NCBI GenBank assembly: GCA_003344405.1
Contig: NOWV01000095.1
Span: 62,001-126,000, forward strand
Direction: 5' to 3'
Source of the DNA: Trichoplax sp. H2
Lineage: Eukaryota > Placozoa > Uniplacotomia > Trichoplacea
Length of the DNA stretch: 64,000 nucleotides
Positions within the stretch are counted from its first letter, which is position 1; each line of letters starts with the position of its first letter. The translations under genes were made by a program, and so were the position numbers. Shown here one piece after another: positions 48,111 through 59,540 of the stretch. Below the pieces are notes generated by a model. It searched no databases. It saw only the letters and a program-made list of their open reading frames with translations, and was not told the DNA's origin.

Positions 48111-51100
48111 GTTTGCTTTCTTAGCTTATTGATTCCAAGACAGTATTATCGGATGGTAAAGCGGCACTACTCGTATAAGGCGGTTTACTCTTGTAGTGTT
48201 CATTTTTACAAGTGGGGAATATTGTTCAATAACGCTACGGATTATTTGACAAAGCAAAAATGGCGTAGTTCATCGCATGTCCGTTGTACAGTACCTTAAA
48301 GTCCATACAGTATTGACTGCTATCAGTTGTACAGGCCAGAAAATTGTAATTATCAAAGATACACTAGATCACTAAAAGGTGCCGGCTACTATTTATCTGT
48401 CCTATCCCCAAAATGACAACGATAACATTAACAATTTTATTGATGCATGGCTTCTGTCGATGGCTTGGATATTGTATACATCTTCTCTGCCAATGAGTTT
48501 ATTCAGTATGCGAAGAGTTCAACATCCATTACAGTAGAGTGTACTTGTTATCGAGATGATTGACTGTCTTTGATATCAAGCAGAAGCAGTAGAAATAGAA
48601 AGTGGAACAAATGGATAGTGTGATATCGATAAAGAATGAGAGGTTAAACAACGTATGTAAAATGATGTCCATCTAAAGTATTTAGCTGTTGATCAAAGTC
48701 TAAATTTTATGCCAGTCTAGTAATACATAAGAATCAACTATGATAGTTCGAATCATTTTGTAGTCCAAGTAGTTAGCCTACTTGGAATTGCCTGAATAGC
48801 GACTAGCATCCTTTGAATTCGATCGTAATAATCTCGGTGTCTACAGTAAATGTGAGTTAGCAAATATGACAGTTGATACTCAAAGTCAGGAATATCCCAT
48901 AATAAACTGGAGTTTATTGATCGATCGATGCGATCCATCTTGAAACTCTTGTCTACCGGCATGCCAGTCGAGATGATAGCATAGACAGCTCAATTGTAAT
49001 TAGTGTAAAGTCATCAGTTGATACATGAGATTGAATTGCATTTGTAAGTTTCTTGTTGGATAAGACGAGATGAAAGAAAAAAAATAGACACGTACGTCTC
49101 CTACTGTACCCATATGGAAGTAGAATACAAGGTAGTTTCATTTTGTTTTCATTCAGTCATGGTCGCCTCTTTCAGGCATCCATGTTGACAATTTTCAACA
49201 TCAAGAAAGTAAGCTACTGTGTGTAGTACAAGTGGTTTGATGTTGACCATCTCATCCTCCATGTTGATGATGATGGATATATTGTGCCATTTAGACTGGA
49301 ATTACACTACACCATTTGTTTTGTATAACCTACATTATCATCTTGACAACCTTGCTACTCTCCATCCATGATAACAACAAGAAGAAAAAGAAAGGAGAAT
49401 AGTGATTGAAAATTACGATAACGGTAAAATTGTCATGGTCATTGGATATCGATCCAATCCGATGGGCTGATTAGGGGGTATATCTTTCTAGCGTATATAA
49501 ACAATTTATCAAGACTAAACTATCAAGGCAACTCGTATCGACTGTTTATCCACTTCATTTGGACTATCATGGATGAAAGGCATCATTCAATGACTCATCT
49601 TCACCAAGGCTAAACTACAATTACTTTTCAATCTCTTTTTTTATCATTCGCCGTACTCTAGTTTACACCATGATAAAAGACAAGCAAGGCGTAGATGAAT
49701 ATGAAAAGTCCAAATTATCCTCCATGTTGGATCGATGTATATCGACTCCATCTCGACGTACCCCTTGCATCCATCGATCAAGCAATACCATCGCTAATAT
49801 GCTATATAAGCTATTCAACGTGCCATTTTATCCATGCTAACATGTTGAAAAAACCCCCAACTCGCATAACCTACTCAACTCAAGACAACCAGTTCTCCTA
49901 GCCAACAACAATATTCTCCTATTGCCTACTCAGACGTAATCAAGAAGCCATCGAGCGTCGGGACGATTGCAGAGTGTCCATGATGGCTTTCGTCTAGGCA
50001 AAGGTACTCTGGAGTGTTACGTCGACGGCAAAGCCAAGCTAGGACAAGACTAGCGACAAAAGTGGCGCTAGTCGTGTGTTTAGTGTAAGACTTGGCAGTA
50101 ATAGCCATACACTCAATCTTCATCGTGTTATTATGGCATGACTAAGTTGGTCAAGTTACGTCAGACAAAGGGTGTAGTAATGGTGGCTAGCGATTGGATC
50201 GATGGCAATCTCCACTAATGCATTCTCTCTCATTTCGACATCGATTGCAAAACGATGACCAGTATTGAAATGCAGTGGATTGATCGATGATCGCCTTTAG
50301 CACCTGATCAAGACCATGAAATGATAGTAGCCGAGAGGCAAAATAGGACTTGGGATAAGTGTCTATGAGAGTCTCTATTACAGGCTCAACTACGCTGAAG
50401 GACGAGTTTTACTGAGTCGACATGGCTGTCTACCATCATCGCCTTTGGAGAATGCAATAATTGAAATCGATCATTCTTGTATCATTTTCTTACCTGACAT
50501 GACTTGAATGATTTGGATGAAGTTGCCTCGGTGAACTACATTGACAATCAGATGCTTTTCCAAGGAACTTGTGTCCAATAATGAGAATAATTATGATCAA
50601 GAACAAATTCAAAGTGGCACAAATCAACTGTTTACACGCAATGGATGCCCAACCAATACTAAAGTGGATGATATGCCGTACAACAACGTTGATGAAGGAC
50701 TGCCAGTATGTTTTGAAGTTATGATGATGGTCATCACCGTGCTCAACTGGCTTGCGTTGGCCTTCTTTTGTGCTTGGTGAGTCATTGCGCAGTACAGTCA
50801 ATAGGGCGGGTTGCCAGTTGTCCGTCTCATCGGTCCCTAGTACAGTTACAGTATGGATCGCAGAGTGAAGTTTGAGGTCCACTTTTTGATGCCAGTGTCT
50901 ACAGTAGACAGTACTGTAGACAGAAGACCTTCTTCTGCTGCATTGTACTGTAGCGACGTCATACCGTGCGTTTTTCATGGTCCTCTTTGCTCTACCAGTA
51001 AGCTCTTAGCTGGATGACAACAATTCTGCTATGGCTGACGTATGACTCATTGTTTAGACAATGCGACGCCGTGATCGATGTTGGCCCTTTGTGATTTTTT

Positions 51101-51402
51101 GCGACTCAAGTCAAAGTCGCGGCACAGTTGGATGAAAAGCTCAGCCCGACCAATGAATGGTCTCATGGACCAGTTGACCATGGACGGTCACTGACAGGAC
51201 CACAGATGCAACGGACGATGCTGGATTCCCAGTGCTACAGTGTACAGTGTACAGTACATAGCTGAAGTCGAACTGTCCAGTACAGTATAAAGTAATTTAC
51301 GGTACAGTACTGTCCAGCATGCAAAAATGGCGAGCGCCAGAGTTACACTATGCAAATGTACAGTCAGGTACTGTACGACAGTAGTACAGATACTGTACTA
51401 CC

Positions 51403-52680
51403 AGTTCTCCGTCTTTCCATCAATTTTACCCTGTTCCATTAATTCTACCTTGTTCCATTGATGACGAACAATTGTACTGTTAAGTCATGACATCGACCTT
51501 CCATTCCGTCAAATTAGATGAGGAACTTGCACCATTTTCGATAACTTAACCGTCCTCTTACTTCGCTGACAGCAATACTATAGTTCTCCGTCTTTCCATT
51601 AATTCTACCTTGTTCCATTGATGACGAACAATTGTACTGTTAAGTCATGACATCGACCTTCCATTCCGTCAAATTAGATGAGGAACTTGCACCATTTTCG
51701 ATAACTTAACCGTCCTCTTACTTCGCTGACAGCAATACTATAGTTCTCCGTCTTTCCATTAATTTTACCTTGTTCTATGGATGTTACTGTAGTAACGATT
51801 GTACTGTTAAGTCATGACATCGACCTTCCATTCCGTCCAATTAGATGAGGAACTTGCACCATTTTCGATAACTTAACCGTCCTCTTACTTCGCTGACAGC
51901 AATACTATAGTTCTCCGTCTTTCCATTAATTCTACCTTGTTCCATTGATGTTACTGTAAACAATTGTACTGTTAAGTCATGACATCGACCTTCCATTCCG
52001 TCCAATTAGATGAGGAACTTGCACCATTTTCGATAACTTAACCGTCCTCTTACTTCGCTGACAGCAATACTATAGTTCTCCGTCTTTCCATTAATTTTAC
52101 CTTGTTCCATTAATTCTACCTTGCTCCATTGATGACGAACAATTGTACTGTTAAGTCATGACATCGACCTTCCATTCCGTCCAATTAGATGAGGAACTTG
52201 CACCATTTTCGATAACTTAACCGTCCTCTTACTTCGCTGACAGCAATACTATAGTTCTCCGTCTTTCCATCAATTTTACCCTGTTCCATTGATGACGAAC
52301 AATTGTACTGTTAAGTCATGACATCGACCTTCCATTCCGTCCAATTAGATGAGGAACTTGCACCATTTTCGATAACTTAACCGTCCTCTTACTTCGCTGA
52401 CAGCAATACTATAGTTCTCCGTCTTTCCATTAATTTTACCTTGTTCTATGGATGTTACTGTAGTAACGACTGTACCGTTAAGTCATGACAACAACCTTCC
52501 ATTCCGTCCAATTAGATGAGGAACTTGCACCATTTTCATAGTGTAGTAACGACTGTACCGCTAAGTCATGACATCGACCTTCAATTCCGTCAAATTAGAT
52601 GAGGGACTTGCACTATTTTCGATGGCTTAACCGTCCTCTTACTTCGCTGACACGGATACTACTGTCCCCGTCTTTCCATT
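51403..52680. repeat. Satellite array, 160-179 bp monomers in a four-monomer higher-order repeat
   Basis: AGTTCTCCGTCTTTCCAT starts at 51403, 51582, 51742, 51909, 52074, 52253 and 52413, so the monomer lengths are 179, 160, 167, 165, 179 and 160 bp. Each monomer also contains AAGTCATGACATCGACCTTC and ends CTTCGCTGACAGCAATACTA. Length and sequence variants recur every four monomers; for instance monomers 3 and 7 share TTCTATGGATGTTACTG. The higher-order period is 671 bp. The last part (52490-52680) is rearranged and more diverged. Confidence 0.95.
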
Positions 52681-53328
52681 TCATCGACAATCAATATTAA
52701 AATTGGAAAAGAATGTCCTGATTCATTTTAATTATAATCGCAAGTAGTGCAAACTATACCGTACAAGGGACAGTCAACAGGTGGAATGGACGCAACATTC
52801 AGTGAACAGGTCGCCGAATCACCTCCAAAGTACTAGACAACGTAGACACAGAATATTTCTTCGTTTGCAAGATCGAGAAACACTTAGAAACGGAGTAAAA
52901 TAGTCCATGAATGATTGAACCTTTATTAAGCTGGCCTAAGGCTCAGCAGCTTCGGCTACTATCGATTTCTGCTTCATGAATATGACTAGGGCTACATGCT
53001 GCAGTGATATGACATTAACCGGTTTCATTTCTTACCATGATTCATCGAATACACTACTGCACATACAGTACAGTGAACAATAAAGTGCCTATGAGACTAG
53101 GATTATTGTGCAGAGAACTACTTCATCTGCGCCAGAAAATACTGACTGGTTCGCTTTTCAAAACGGTGTATTGTACAGTAACTACCATAGCAATCCTACT
53201 GTTTTTGAAGCCGCATTTTGACTTCTTGTACGTACGCGTATACCACAGATTTTAGAGAAAATACTCTAGTCCGTGGCGATACGCGCGTTAACATAAGTAA
53301 TAGTATAGGACTGTTGTAGCAAATCACT

Positions 53329-53373
53329 ACTACTGCAAAAGAAGATATTCTCAATTTATCTTCTTCCAGTAGT
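53329..53373. repeat. Imperfect hairpin, about 17 paired bases, 9-nt loop
   Basis: The left arm ACTACTGCAAAAGAAGATA (53329-53347) pairs with the right arm TATCTTCTTCCAGTAGT (53357-53373) with one mismatch and a short bulge. A second inverted repeat, CAATTTCTG / CAGAAATTG with a 9-nt loop, lies at 53414-53440. Confidence 0.7.
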
Positions 53374-55165
53374 CCTTGTTGTTGCGTAAAGATTTCCCAT
53401 GAGAGGGAAAACGCAATTTCTGCGTGCAAATCAGAAATTGTAAATTGTACTCTTACATCATGCGAAAATTTTCCCAATTAGGATGTTGTTGGGTTAGAGT
53501 TAGGGTTAGTAGTCGAGGTCATTGTCGATACTAGATCAGGGAGACAGTAATTGACGCAAAAGATTGTCACGGAATGACTCGTACATCAAAACGTTGAAAA
53601 GAAATCCTGTACGACATAATCTTCCCAAGACTTCTCACTTCTCATTCGATGTTCACATATAGATCTTTCCCCACTAACAATCTTGTAATTTACGCGTACA
53701 GTATATAGTATACGAGTATGTGTCAATCAATATCTTAAAAAGGTACACAGACAGACTTGTGGTAAAACTCCTGTCAAGACTCTTGCTTCTCTTGATCATC
53801 TGCTTAAAATGATATATAGACAGACGATGTGCAATACTGTTGTATCACTATCTAAGATGAAAATGCAGCACAGCACCCGCGGCAGAATTTTGAAATAGAG
53901 GATACACATCGAGAGAAGAATCTACACCAATTTTGGCCAAGCAAGTACACCTTTTATTCATAATCTACGCACATACGGTTATAATTACAGTAGTAATGGA
54001 AGGTAAGATAAAAATGAGGTTCACTTTATCCACCTTGATTGGTAACTGATACAATTAGGTCAATTAAAAAAAATTGAAACTACTGTCGCCATGTTACCAC
54101 TTTTTCAATCAATTCAATAAAGAAATAGCATCGACCAAGTTGGAAATACTCTAATTTCAAATACAGATGAGACGTAAAGACATTATTATGAGGATTAGGA
54201 TGATAACTGATGTAACAGTTCGGCCGATGAGATAGTCGGCTCTTGATCACACCATCCTTTCCAGATTGAAAAGAGACAAAATTTCACGAAATGTATAAAG
54301 AACCATGGTTAGCATTATGGTATCATCAACCACAATATTTGTGGCAGATACTATACACAAATACAATAATGACTACAGATGGACTACAAATATAGTGGTA
54401 TGATCTTCTCAAAGTTTAACTTGGAATTAAGAAAATTACTAAACATATTGTTGATGCATGGCAATAGCCACAGATAATAAAACGTTATTTTCCAATTTTT
54501 GATATATCAATAGATAGCTGAATGGATAGCACATTCTAAGATGAAAAAGACATATCCAGTCAGAGAAAAAAAATGACAACATGAGAAAGAACACCCAAAA
54601 TAAAAAATGGCTATTACCAATTTTACAAGGACTACAATTAAAAGATATAAAATTGCTACAGTTATACGATAACATAGATAATAGTGATTGATTGGCTTAA
54701 ACTGTATCCAAAACATGTCAATACGGCAGGAAACATCGCTTATAGTTCTAGAGAATGCAATAATGATAAAGACAGAAATGACGTATCTTGTAAATTTCTT
54801 TTTAGCAATTTCAAGAAACTAAGTTTGTTCAAGCAATCGTCTATCAATCCTAACTGCCAAGATTACAGCGCTAAAGATTGTCAAGTTCTGAAATGAATCA
54901 CCGGGACATGATAAAATAGCGCATACATGCATTACTAATAAATCTTATTCAATATCAAGGTAAGCTACTGAAACATTTTTGGATATTCATTAATTTGACT
55001 GTAATCAGACATTATTACAATAACAGTAAGTAATGACTACAAACTCAAGCCACCAATGTTACTTTCTTTTTTCAAATTACGTATGGGTGAATAATATGTT
55101 TGCTTAATTGTAATTCAATAGGTAATCTTCCCCCTAACCCATACAACTGAATCATGGGTTGCTTT

Positions 55166-58100
55166 TTAAACAAAGGTGGAAAATGCAGAATTATTGGGGT
55201 TAATAGTACTAGCCGGACTTCCAGGACGGCTACTTCGTAATGTAGGAGCATAGCTGTTGTTACCATGATAAGAAGCTGCTCCGTCATACCGTACATCGCT
55301 ATAATCACCCATAAACGAGTTAACATCGACGTTACTTCTTGCAGCTTTCAATTCACCATATTCACCAATGAAAGAACCATCTTCATTAAATTTGGATAAC
55401 TGAGGTAAGTCTGCGTATTGATCCATACTATCCAGACTGTCCATGTCGACATCGCTATGTCGAAAATGATCGTCTGCATAATGACTTTCTTCAGGCAAAG
55501 GTGGTCTCTTGACTTCTTCCTCAGGTTCATCAGCTGGCAGTGGAGGAACATCAGGCTTCTTTTCTTGCTCATGAGGAGTTACGTAGCGGCCAGTAGACTT
55601 CATTGTATTCCTCTTTCGACCAGATCGAACAAAGCATACCAGAATTAAGATCACTAGCAGTCCACCTACTGAACTAACTAAAGCGATAAACCAAATTTCT
55701 TCATAAAACGGCTTTTGCTCTGCTACCACTGACCTTGTCGTCACGTTAACCTGATTACTTGGCACACTGATTATATTTCCACCTACAGCAACAATGTGGA
55801 ATGCATAAGTTGTCGATGCTTTCAAATCACTTGCTGTAAAGGCACGAACTGTTGGACTAAGTAAGGAGGAAGTATTTTGATGAGGATCATTCGAAGCTAA
55901 CAGCTTGTGTTGAACGACAAATCCTTCGGCTGGATTCTCTGTGGCTTCCCATTGAAAGCTAACAGTAGTTTGTGTTACTTCCGTTGCTTTCAAATTTTGT
56001 GGTTGCTCTGGACCAATCCCATTAACCTGGAACTGAACTGTTGTTGGAACTCCATACCCGTTAGCATTTTGTGGTGTCACCGTGAATCGATAAACACCAG
56101 TCTTCATATTGTAAAAGGTAAATAGAGTCTCGCTTCCAGCAGTTGTGTTAGCAGTATATGAACCAGGGAGACCCTCGACAGTTAAGACGGTATAATTCAC
56201 TTTATAATGTGTAATAGCACCATTAGAGGCACTAGGTGCGATCCATTGTACTACCACTTGGCTTCTGACCGGTTCCGATGCAACTAAATTGGTAACTTCA
56301 TCTAAAATTAATGATAATAATCGCATTTCAGTCACTAATTTCTAAACTAGGATAGCGAAAAGTTTCAAATAGGAAAGAATCTACTCTTGACTGAATAAGC
56401 CGGTATACCACTGAATATATCACCATCAAGTAGAATGATAGATTGTATAAAAAAGTAACTTGGATACAATTTTGTATTTTATTTTAAGTATTACCTGGTA
56501 CTGGTAAATGGATGTATTTAGAAACTGTCGGTGAGAAAGGACCGTCTCCACCTTCAGTAAATGCATTTATCCTGAAGTTATAGGTCATATAACGTCTTAA
56601 ATCAGTTATTGAAGCTTCCGCAACATCACCGAAAGTACGGGTAGTAGCGACAGAATTATCATATGTCCAAAAAGAAATCTGTAAGGCAAATGCGAAACCA
56701 ATACATTATTTTAGTCATTGTACTTAACAAATGGGAAAATTGTTAAAACTACTATTGTCACCTACACATTACTAACTACACTATAACCCTATAAATAAAT
56801 ATTAACTTATTATAGCCTTATTGACATTTACTGAGGTTAAGTAGACGATTAAACGAAGTAGTACGGTAGTTTTTTTCAATTTCAAGATAAATCAATTACA
56901 TTCCAAAGAATTAACCATTAGCTACATATTTTGCACCCAGTTCATCAAACGTTTCTTTGATTTTTATATAAAACATATATTATACAGTCAAAATATTGAG
57001 AGATTAACAAAACTCACTCGGTATCCGACCGCTGTTGCTCTCGCCGATTTTGCTACTGCAATTTTAGACCATCTTAACTTAACTGAAGTAATACTGGTAA
57101 GATAAGCCGTAACATCTTTAGGAGCCGCCGTAGGTGCTGTGCTACCTGTGGTAGCAGTGATAATCTCGGTTGCTGCTCGCCCAAATCCGGCGTTATTAAA
57201 CGGTTGCAATCGTAGCTCATAGCGAGTGTTTTGAGCTAAACCTGCTAGACGATATGTACCAGTAGTACCAGTATTGACATTCGACCAAGATTGTGTGGGT
57301 CCTTGTTGTCTAAAAGATAACCTATAATTAATACCTGCGTCATTTTGTTCTTCTCGCGATAAGGGTACAAAGCGGATATCCAAGGCCCCAGAATTGCCGG
57401 TTACACCACTAACCCGAAATTCGCCCGGTGCGTTATAAGGTACGTCTCCAAGTGTGGAAAAGATCTGATACGTGCTATCTTGACTTGCTCCTACAGCATT
57501 AACAGCGACTATCCTAAAGCGATAGGTATTAAACGGTGAAAGAGCAATTCGACGGAATGTAGCCGAAACCGGAATGTAATCTTCTGCTATTCTCCATGAA
57601 TTAACATTATTGACGCGATAATGAATTGCAAATCTTAGCAATGGGCTATTATTAGGATTACCAGGTAGCCATGAAAATAGAACTGACGATCGTGTCAATT
57701 CGCTATAAGTAAAATTAAATGGTGGATTGGGTACGTCATTGACTGTTAATGTTGCTAACGATGGATTAGCTACGTAGCCAACATAAGGTACGTTAGTTGC
57801 CGCTACACAGGCAAATTGGCCCGAATCACTTAACGTACTATTGTAATAACTTAATGTTGAAGTCAAACCGTTGGTTCTTACAGTAGCTCTACTAGTAGTG
57901 ATATTTTTGCCTTCCCTTTGCCAATAAAGTACGACATTCAAGCTATCAGCCTTCTGAACGGTACAAGAAATAGTAAAGTTTTTAGGTCGGCGTATAAAAG
58001 TCGCAGCTAATGGCTTAGTAAAGACGGTCGCACTAAGCACAACGGCTGTACCAGTAGCGTCGGTTGTTCCATACCGATTGGTAGCTGTACACTTATATTC

Positions 58101-59540
58101 TCCAGCATCACTATCTACTACATTGTGTATCACTAAATTTCCATTCGGTTTAACGGTATATTTGTTGTACAATAATTTATCAACAAATCCTCCGTCTTTA
58201 GTATAAGTCATGTCAGGCCTTGGACCTCCGGTAACAGTACAACGGATGGTAGAACTTTGTCCTCGAAATAATGTCGTTTGTGTATATGGGACTTCAACAA
58301 ATTTGGGCGCTGCTACGGTAACATTCAGCCAGCCCGATGATACTATATTGGAATGCTCATTATAAGCTAGACAAGAATAGACTTTGGTATCTCCTCTAAC
58401 AAGACTACGTATGGTCAATGAGCCATTCGCATTGAGAATGTATTTGGTACTTTGGACAATGCGTTGACCATTCATATACCACCTATAACCAACGGTAGAT
58501 CCACTAGCGACGCAAGGCCAATTAAAATCTGATTCGACAGGTTGATCCGTATCACTTATAGCGGTTATCCATTTAGGATCAACATGAACCTTAAGTCGAG
58601 CACTTGCTGTTACTTGACTACCACCAGAAATGGCTGTGCACTGATAGACACCATCATCGACTTCTGCAATGTCTTTTAGGACGAGATGGCGACCATATTG
58701 TTCAAATGAATAACGATTAATAGGGAGTGTGCCTGTACTTTTTTGCCATATGATTGTTGGTATAGGATAACCGACGGCAATGCATTCTAATATAACTCGT
58801 TTTTGGTTAAGATTAGCTATAGTATCATTCGGTGGGACTATGATTGAAGGAGCAACCGCTGGAATAGCGTTAATAGTAAAATTCAAGTATTGTTCACCAC
58901 CGGTGTTTCGAGTTTCTGATGACGAGCTACTCTTAGGATCGAATACATTAAATATGGTATTGCAACGATAAGTCCCAGTATTATTCTTCCAACCTGATAT
59001 AAATATTAAATCTCCTGCATATATACTTAGTGCAACACGTTCACTTTGAGCAATAACAGAATTATCAGCCATAGTCCAATAAATTAGATCGGGTCTTGGT
59101 GATGTTTCAGATGGGATTTGACAATGCAATCTAGCATTTTGGTTAATTTTGCGATAAAATTTTTCAGAAACACCAGGCATAAAAGGTAAAAATCGAATTT
59201 GTAAAGTGGCTTCACGGCTGATACTGGTACCAAAGGCATTGGTAGCTAAGCAGACATACTGGCCCGCATCCGCTAACACAATTCCGGAAAATGTTAAATT
59301 ACCACCAGATAATTTAATACGGTTGTCGAATTGGAGATTTTGATCATTATGTCTCCATGCATAGGTAATTGTTCCATCACCAGTAGCGGCACACGGTACA
59401 ATTACTCCTTCATCGTGTGTGCGTGATATTGCGAGTGCATCAACATAATCGATCGGATGAACAGTAATTTCAGGAGCTTTTAGTCCCAAGGCTGTAGCGA
59501 TAATGCTAGTTAACATGAGAAAGATGAAAGATCGATTCAT
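55166..59540 (-). CDS. L1CAM/Nrg: L1-family cell adhesion receptor (L1CAM/neuroglian type), complete
   Basis: Family role: plasma-membrane adhesion receptor linking neighbouring cells to the spectrin cytoskeleton through ankyrin. Three exons, 59540-57018, 56678-56495 and 56301-55166, with phases 0 and 1, encode 1,280 aa, close to human L1CAM. A signal peptide (about 1-19, MNRSFIFLMLTSIIATALG) precedes six Ig domains with Cys pairs 50/97, 140/193, 253/301, 343/390, 434/484 and 526/578. Five fibronectin III domains span about 602-1095 and the TM segment 1105-1127 (WFIALVSSVGGLLVILILVC). The tail has a basic juxtamembrane RSGRKR, a proline-rich stretch, YADL (YxxPhi), NEDGSFIGEYGE (FIGxY ankyrin motif, 1213-1217), a second copy-like NSFMGDYSD (1232-1236) and C-terminal STFV, a class I PDZ ligand. 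In Ig5 the usual Trp appears to be Tyr446. The first exon of 2.5 kb holds all Ig domains without an intron. Orthology to the whole L1 family rather than to one vertebrate paralogue is likely. Confidence 0.95.

Larger units (their letters stand above)
45898..55165. other. Intergenic region between KMT2C/D and the L1-family gene
   Basis: No gene is recognised. Further 5' exons and the promoter of KMT2C/D are probably somewhere in the first kilobases. Between about 46 and 53.3 kb short motifs of the TACTGTA/TACAGTA kind are unusually frequent, and base composition around 49.9-51.4 kb is less AT-rich than elsewhere. Repeats: a 144-bp duplication (47832-48110), an inverted repeat (50897-50921), a satellite array (51403-52680) and two hairpins (53329-53373 and 53414-53440). 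The longest open frame (50490-50978 minus, 162 codons) resembles nothing I know. Confidence 0.6.

Noticed and set aside
50490-50978. Open frame of 162 codons on minus with a hydrophobic stretch
   Set aside because: No family resemblance, His/Lys-rich patches and long Ile runs; the opposite strand is also open for 79 codons. Probably reflects locally higher GC rather than a gene.
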